Positions 5,951 to 8,723 of a DNA stretch of 8,723 nucleotides are shown in pieces (position 1 is the first letter of the stretch; every line of letters begins with the position of its first letter). Source of the stretch: CAYGXH01 sp964354485 (GTDB lineage Bacteria > Bacteroidota > Ignavibacteria > UBA10030 > SZUA-254); assembly GCA_964354485.1 (NCBI GenBank), contig CAYGZY010000070.1, forward strand, positions 1 to 8,723, given 5' to 3'. The translations under genes were made by a program, and so were the position numbers. Under the pieces are notes generated by a model, which had not been told where the DNA came from, searched no databases, and was given only the letters and a program-made list of their open reading frames with translations.

Positions 5951-7768
5951 TTATTTTTCCTCGTAAAGTGTTATCCCCCACATCGTCGGATCATCAGGCG
6001 GTTCGGTATTCCAGTGGTTATAGGAGTGCGAATCGTCTGATACATAGTGAAGGGTGTAATCTCCTTTTTCAAGAAGAACCGTCGTTGATACTGATCGATT
6101 TTTCCTGCCGCCGCCTGCATGGAACGTCATTGTGTAGGTCATTTCCCACACTACGGTCCCGTTATTTTTATTCTCGATCCACCCGTAGTCATACATCTCG
6201 CGGTTTTGTCCTTCGCCAAGCGCAAAGATGCGTATCCGTGTCGTCTTGTCGAGATGGAAAGACTCTGTTTTCTTGACATTGTTTCCTACGTTGATTATCT
6301 GTGCGATGATACCGGACATGCGGTGTTTACCGTTTTTCTCTATTATATTTATATTGCTCTTGAATGTTTTCTCGTCAGCATAGATGGTAATGCCGTAATG
6401 TTCATCGTCGTACGGCTTATCTTCATTCCAGTCGTTGTAGGCATGAGTGCCGTCGGTCTGGAAAAACACCGTATAGCTTCCCTGCGGAAGAGTAATAAGC
6501 TCATCTACCATTCGGTTTTTGTCCGCGCCGCCCGCGTGATCGGTTCGATCCGGTTCCATGACCCAGACTTTCTCTCGCGTCGACGTATTGATGATCCATC
6601 CGTAATCCGCCATCTGACGGCGGGAGTAATTTCGTTCGCCGATTGCATAGATGTGTACCGTGGCAGCATCTTTTAGTGTAAAACTCGCGCTGCGCGTTTC
6701 ATCGTCCTCCATCTTTACGAGCTGTACGACAATGTTCTCTTCACCCTTTTTCATTTCCGTGAGTTTAAAATTAGCTATGTCACGCGCATCCGTCGCCATG
6801 AGTGAGATGCCGTAATTAAAAGGATCGTACGGAGGCGCGGAATTCCAGTCTGCAAAGGAGTGGGAATCGTCCGAATTGTAGTAGAGGACATAATCGCCTG
6901 CAGGAAGCGAAATTGTACCATCATATTTTAAATTCTTCTTATCGCCGCCTGCAGATTCTTTCGCGCTTTTCTGCATGCTCCAGACTCTCTGGCCCGTCTT
7001 CATGTCGACAATCCATCCGTGGTCGGCAAGTTTATCCTGGGAATCTTTTTCCCCGAGCGCATAGATTCTCATTGAAATGGGATGGGAAACGGTGAACGGC
7101 TGCCGCAGTCGTTTGTCATCACCAATCTGCGTCGCATGGTAGAGTTGATCAGGCAGCGCCTGCGGTACTTTGAATAGACTGATTCCGTTGAATGCATCGT
7201 CCACGGAGATGGTGATACCCCAGTTTTTTGCGAGCTTTTTCCAATCCATCTTTTCATCATCCCCGAACAGTTCTTCAATCCATGTGAAGAAACCTTTTTT
7301 ACCCGGAGACTTGCCGTTGAGTCTGCGGTGGTCGATGTTGATAATCATATTTGAAAACACTGAACCTGCGGCATACCCATACGCTGTGAAGTATACTTCG
7401 TACACGCCTTTCTTGAGACGGATGACATCATCAAATACCCGGCAATCATTTTTCGTTGAAGTGTTGTTTTTCTCCATCTTCCATATTGCTTCGCGTGATT
7501 CAGCATCGATAATCCATGCATAGGCGTACAGGCCATCTTTCGTAATTGTGGATTTCTTTACTGCTCCACCCGTTGCAACAATATGAAGATCGCCATCGCA
7601 AGGCAGGATCAAGCCAGCGCCCTTAATTTCCGTTTTGGTAAAATCTTTCAATTCAATGAGAAATTTTTCGCCTGCTTGCAGATAGGCAAATCCCGTAAGC
7701 AGAAGCAAAAAAGTCCATACATACCTTCGGCAATGTGAAGGATTGTCTTTAAAGCTCGAATTTTCCAT
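5951..7768 (-). CDS. Exported protein of four tandem ~138-residue repeats, function unknown
   Basis: I do not recognise this family. It has 605 residues: a basic N-terminus and hydrophobic core (YVWTFLLLLTGFAYLQAG, about 16-33) form a Sec signal, then the chain is four repeats. Repeats 2-4 (about 189-325, 326-464, 465-603) share IyAlGE or IfAlGE, a GWI strand, VW-x-M, AGG-x(2)-KN, an L-x(2)-G-x-Y strand, a D-x-S/T-H-x-Y/F-x(2)-WN turn, P-x-D and a final (Y/W)GI strand. Repeat 1 (about 33-188) keeps WII, IW-x-ME and WGI but has lost GE, AGG and the SH/WN turn and carries an insertion (about 145-180). The strand pattern, with a glycine before a tyrosine strand, suggests a beta-sandwich like pre-peptidase C-terminal domains; this is inference. 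No catalytic motif, lipobox or sorting domain is seen. The ATG has AAGGA 7 nt upstream (7776-7780). The barrel gene follows 17 nt downstream, so the products may act together at the cell surface. Confidence 0.85.
   Translation of the reverse strand: MENSSFKDNPSHCRRYVWTFLLLLTGFAYLQAGEKFLIELKDFTKTEIKGAGLILPCDGDLHIVATGGAVKKSTITKDGLYAYAWIIDAESREAIWKMEKNNTSTKNDCRVFDDVIRLKKGVYEVYFTAYGYAAGSVFSNMIINIDHRRLNGKSPGKKGFFTWIEELFGDDEKMDWKKLAKNWGITISVDDAFNGISLFKVPQALPDQLYHATQIGDDKRLRQPFTVSHPISMRIYALGEKDSQDKLADHGWIVDMKTGQRVWSMQKSAKESAGGDKKNLKYDGTISLPAGDYVLYYNSDDSHSFADWNSAPPYDPFNYGISLMATDARDIANFKLTEMKKGEENIVVQLVKMEDDETRSASFTLKDAATVHIYAIGERNYSRRQMADYGWIINTSTREKVWVMEPDRTDHAGGADKNRMVDELITLPQGSYTVFFQTDGTHAYNDWNEDKPYDDEHYGITIYADEKTFKSNINIIEKNGKHRMSGIIAQIINVGNNVKKTESFHLDKTTRIRIFALGEGQNREMYDYGWIENKNNGTVVWEMTYTMTFHAGGGRKNRSVSTTVLLEKGDYTLHYVSDDSHSYNHWNTEPPDDPTMWGITLYEEK
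5960..6376 (-). repeat. Protein repeat 4 of the four-repeat exported protein
   Basis: This encodes residues about 465-603. Diagnostic parts are IRIFALGE (512-519), YGWIENK, VVWEM, HAGGGRKN (550-557), GDYTLHYVSDDSHSY and HWNTEPPDDP, ending in WGITL. It aligns with repeats 2 and 3 without large gaps and has Trp in place of Tyr before the final GI. Confidence 0.75.
6377..6793 (-). repeat. Protein repeat 3 of the four-repeat exported protein
   Basis: This encodes residues about 326-464. Diagnostic parts are VHIYAIGE (371-378), ADYGWIINTSTREKVWVME, HAGGADKN (411-418), a GSYTVFF strand, THAYNDWN and KPYDD, ending in YGITI. The DSH turn is GTH here. Confidence 0.75.
6794..7204 (-). repeat. Protein repeat 2 of the four-repeat exported protein
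   Basis: This encodes residues about 189-325. Diagnostic parts are MRIYALGE (233-240), ADHGWIVD, RVWSMQ, SAGGDKKN (272-279), GDYVLYYNSDDSHSF, ADWNSAPPYDP, ending in YGISL. Confidence 0.75.
7205..7672 (-). repeat. Protein repeat 1 (degenerate) of the four-repeat exported protein
   Basis: This encodes residues about 33-188. YAYAWIIDAESREAIWKME (81-99) aligns with the GWI and VW-x-M part of the other repeats, GVYEVYFTAYGYAAG aligns with their LpaGdYtlyy strand, and NWGITI closes the unit. It has lost the GE, AGG-x(2)-KN and SH/WN signatures and has an extra segment of about 35 residues before the last strand. Confidence 0.6.
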
Positions 7769-7875
7769 GATTCATTCCTTCTTTCCTTCCGTAAATTACG
7801 AGGGAAAGGGTGCGAATGTTTCATTATATGCTTGATTCTGATGATTTCTTTTTATATTTTTTCTCAATTATAGTC
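7769..7875. promoter_or_regulatory. Divergent AT-rich promoter region
   Basis: These 107 nt separate two divergently transcribed genes. On the minus strand a perfect TATAAT (7823-7828) would start transcription near 7816, about 48 nt before the repeat-protein ATG; the -35 position (AAAGAA) is poor. A second minus-strand TATAAT lies at 7867-7872. On the plus strand TTGATT (7832-7837) and TATATT (7853-7858) are separated by 15 nt, a weak match. No operator palindrome was seen. Confidence 0.4.
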
Positions 7876-8723
7876 ATGCGAAAACCAACGACACTTTATA
7901 AGAAAATCTTTCAAAATCTGCTGTTTCGGAAAGTTCCGCCGGAGTTCCTGCAAAATATCCTTCCTACGCTTAAAATAAAGAGGTTTTCCGACGGAGAAGT
8001 CATATTTGAGGATGGAAGCGAAGGGCGAGAACTTTATCTCCTTATCGACGGGTCCGTGAAAGTAAGCAAATCGATACGTTCGGGCGAAGAGATTATCCTT
8101 GGGGTTATCAAATCGGGTGATTGTTTCGGCGAGCTTTCTCTCGTTGATCGTCAGTCCAGGTCTGCAAGGATAGTGGCGAAGGGGAGGTGCCAGGCAGCTG
8201 TTCTCCCGAAGAATAAATTTGATTACATCTACCGGCGCAGTCCCGCGTTTGCTGTGAATGTTCTCCAGACAGTTGTCCGGCGCCTGCGATCGGCAAATCA
8301 AATTTACCTCCAGCATGAAGAGAAAAATACCGCAGCGATACACCACCAGCTCATTAAAACAAAACACCTGGTTGAAATATCGAAGAGAGTTAATTCCTCG
8401 CTCGATCCCGACAACCTCCTCGAGATCATACTGAAAACGGCGGCGCAGACTGTGGGGGCGAATCGGGGTACGCTCTACCTCCTCGACGAGCAGAAGAAGG
8501 AATTATGGTCAAAGGTCCAGAAAGGATCGTCGGTCGTTGAGATAAGATTACCTGTCGGCGTCGGTATCGCCGGCGCCGTCGCGAAGTCGGGCAAAGCCGT
8601 CACAATCGCCGATGCATACGCAGATTCTCGTTTTAATCCTCAGATTGATCAAACGACAGGGTACCGGACAAGAACAGTGCTGTGCATGCCGATGAAAAAC
8701 CGTGAGAGGAAAATCATCGGTGT
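7876..8723 (+). CDS. Cyclic-nucleotide-binding plus GAF domain sensor protein, C-terminus cut off
   Basis: The frame is open to the right edge, giving 282 residues from the ATG at 7876. Residues about 18-135 form a CRP-type cyclic-nucleotide-binding domain: FSDGEVIFEDGSEGRELYLL, then DGSVKV, and the phosphate-binding cassette FGELSLVDRQSRSARI (84-99) with the expected Glu86 and Arg95. A linker with coiled-coil character (about 136-165) leads into a GAF domain from about 166: ILKTAAQTVGANRGTLYLLD, LPVGVGIAGAVAKSGK (225-240), ADSRFNPQIDQTTGYRTRTV and LCMPMK. No DNA-binding or signal sequence is seen, so it is probably a cytoplasmic signalling protein. The missing C-terminus would carry the output, for example a cyclase, GGDEF, phosphatase or kinase domain. 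The ATG at 7876 lacks a Shine-Dalgarno; in-frame ATGs at 7828 and 7816 exist, the latter with AAGGG 5 nt upstream. The added residues are Phe-rich and look like translated promoter sequence, so 7876 is preferred. Confidence 0.88.
   Translation, partial: MRKPTTLYKKIFQNLLFRKVPPEFLQNILPTLKIKRFSDGEVIFEDGSEGRELYLLIDGSVKVSKSIRSGEEIILGVIKSGDCFGELSLVDRQSRSARIVAKGRCQAAVLPKNKFDYIYRRSPAFAVNVLQTVVRRLRSANQIYLQHEEKNTAAIHHQLIKTKHLVEISKRVNSSLDPDNLLEIILKTAAQTVGANRGTLYLLDEQKKELWSKVQKGSSVVEIRLPVGVGIAGAVAKSGKAVTIADAYADSRFNPQIDQTTGYRTRTVLCMPMKNRERKIIG

Noticed and set aside
5934..5981. GTG at 5981 as start of the barrel protein
   Set aside because: It would add 16 polar residues before the signal peptide, overlap the upstream gene, and ignore the GGGGGA placed 6 nt before the ATG at 5933.
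7864..8367. Minus-strand ORF of 167 codons
   Set aside because: It is the shadow of the cyclic-nucleotide/GAF gene on the plus strand, which shows two conserved domains.

Overview
The window holds a run of minus-strand genes (about 1-7768) and one divergent plus-strand gene (7876 to the right edge). All genes look intact apart from the two cut by the edges. The ECF sigma factor closely resembles, from memory, those of the Ignavibacteria/Chlorobi/Bacteroidota branch. Together with an outer-membrane barrel and a periplasmic TlpA lipoprotein, this suggests a Gram-negative member of the FCB group. That placement is an inference and no marker gene proves it. No rRNA, tRNA, CRISPR array, transposase or phage gene was seen.

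In transcription order on the minus strand: (1) 7768-5951 encodes an exported 605-residue protein built from four tandem copies of a domain of about 138 residues that I do not recognise. (2) 5933-4479 follows 17 nt later and encodes a BamA/D15-type beta-barrel without obvious POTRA domains, so the pair probably forms one envelope operon. (3) A 327-nt gap (4152-4478) carries an unusual array of 7-nt repeats arranged as an imperfect inverted repeat. (4) A compact regulatory operon follows: an ECF sigma factor (4151-3576), a membrane zinc-finger anti-sigma factor (3535-2708) and a TlpA-type thioredoxin lipoprotein (2711-2145) whose GTG start overlaps the anti-sigma stop. (5) A strong intrinsic terminator (2085-2118) and a second hairpin (2035-2054) separate this operon from thiL (1990-926). 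(6) A Tat-exported class V aminotransferase (880 to beyond the left edge) follows thiL.

On the plus strand, 7876 onward encodes a cytoplasmic sensor with a cyclic-nucleotide-binding domain and a GAF domain, cut by the right edge. It shares a 107-nt AT-rich divergent promoter region with the repeat-protein operon.

Functional themes are envelope and export (repeat protein plus barrel), envelope-stress transcription control with a possible redox input (sigma/anti-sigma/TlpA), thiamine cofactor synthesis (thiL), and second-messenger sensing. The least described items are the four-repeat protein, the cysteine-rich anti-sigma factor translationally coupled to a thiol oxidoreductase, and the heptad-repeat palindrome.
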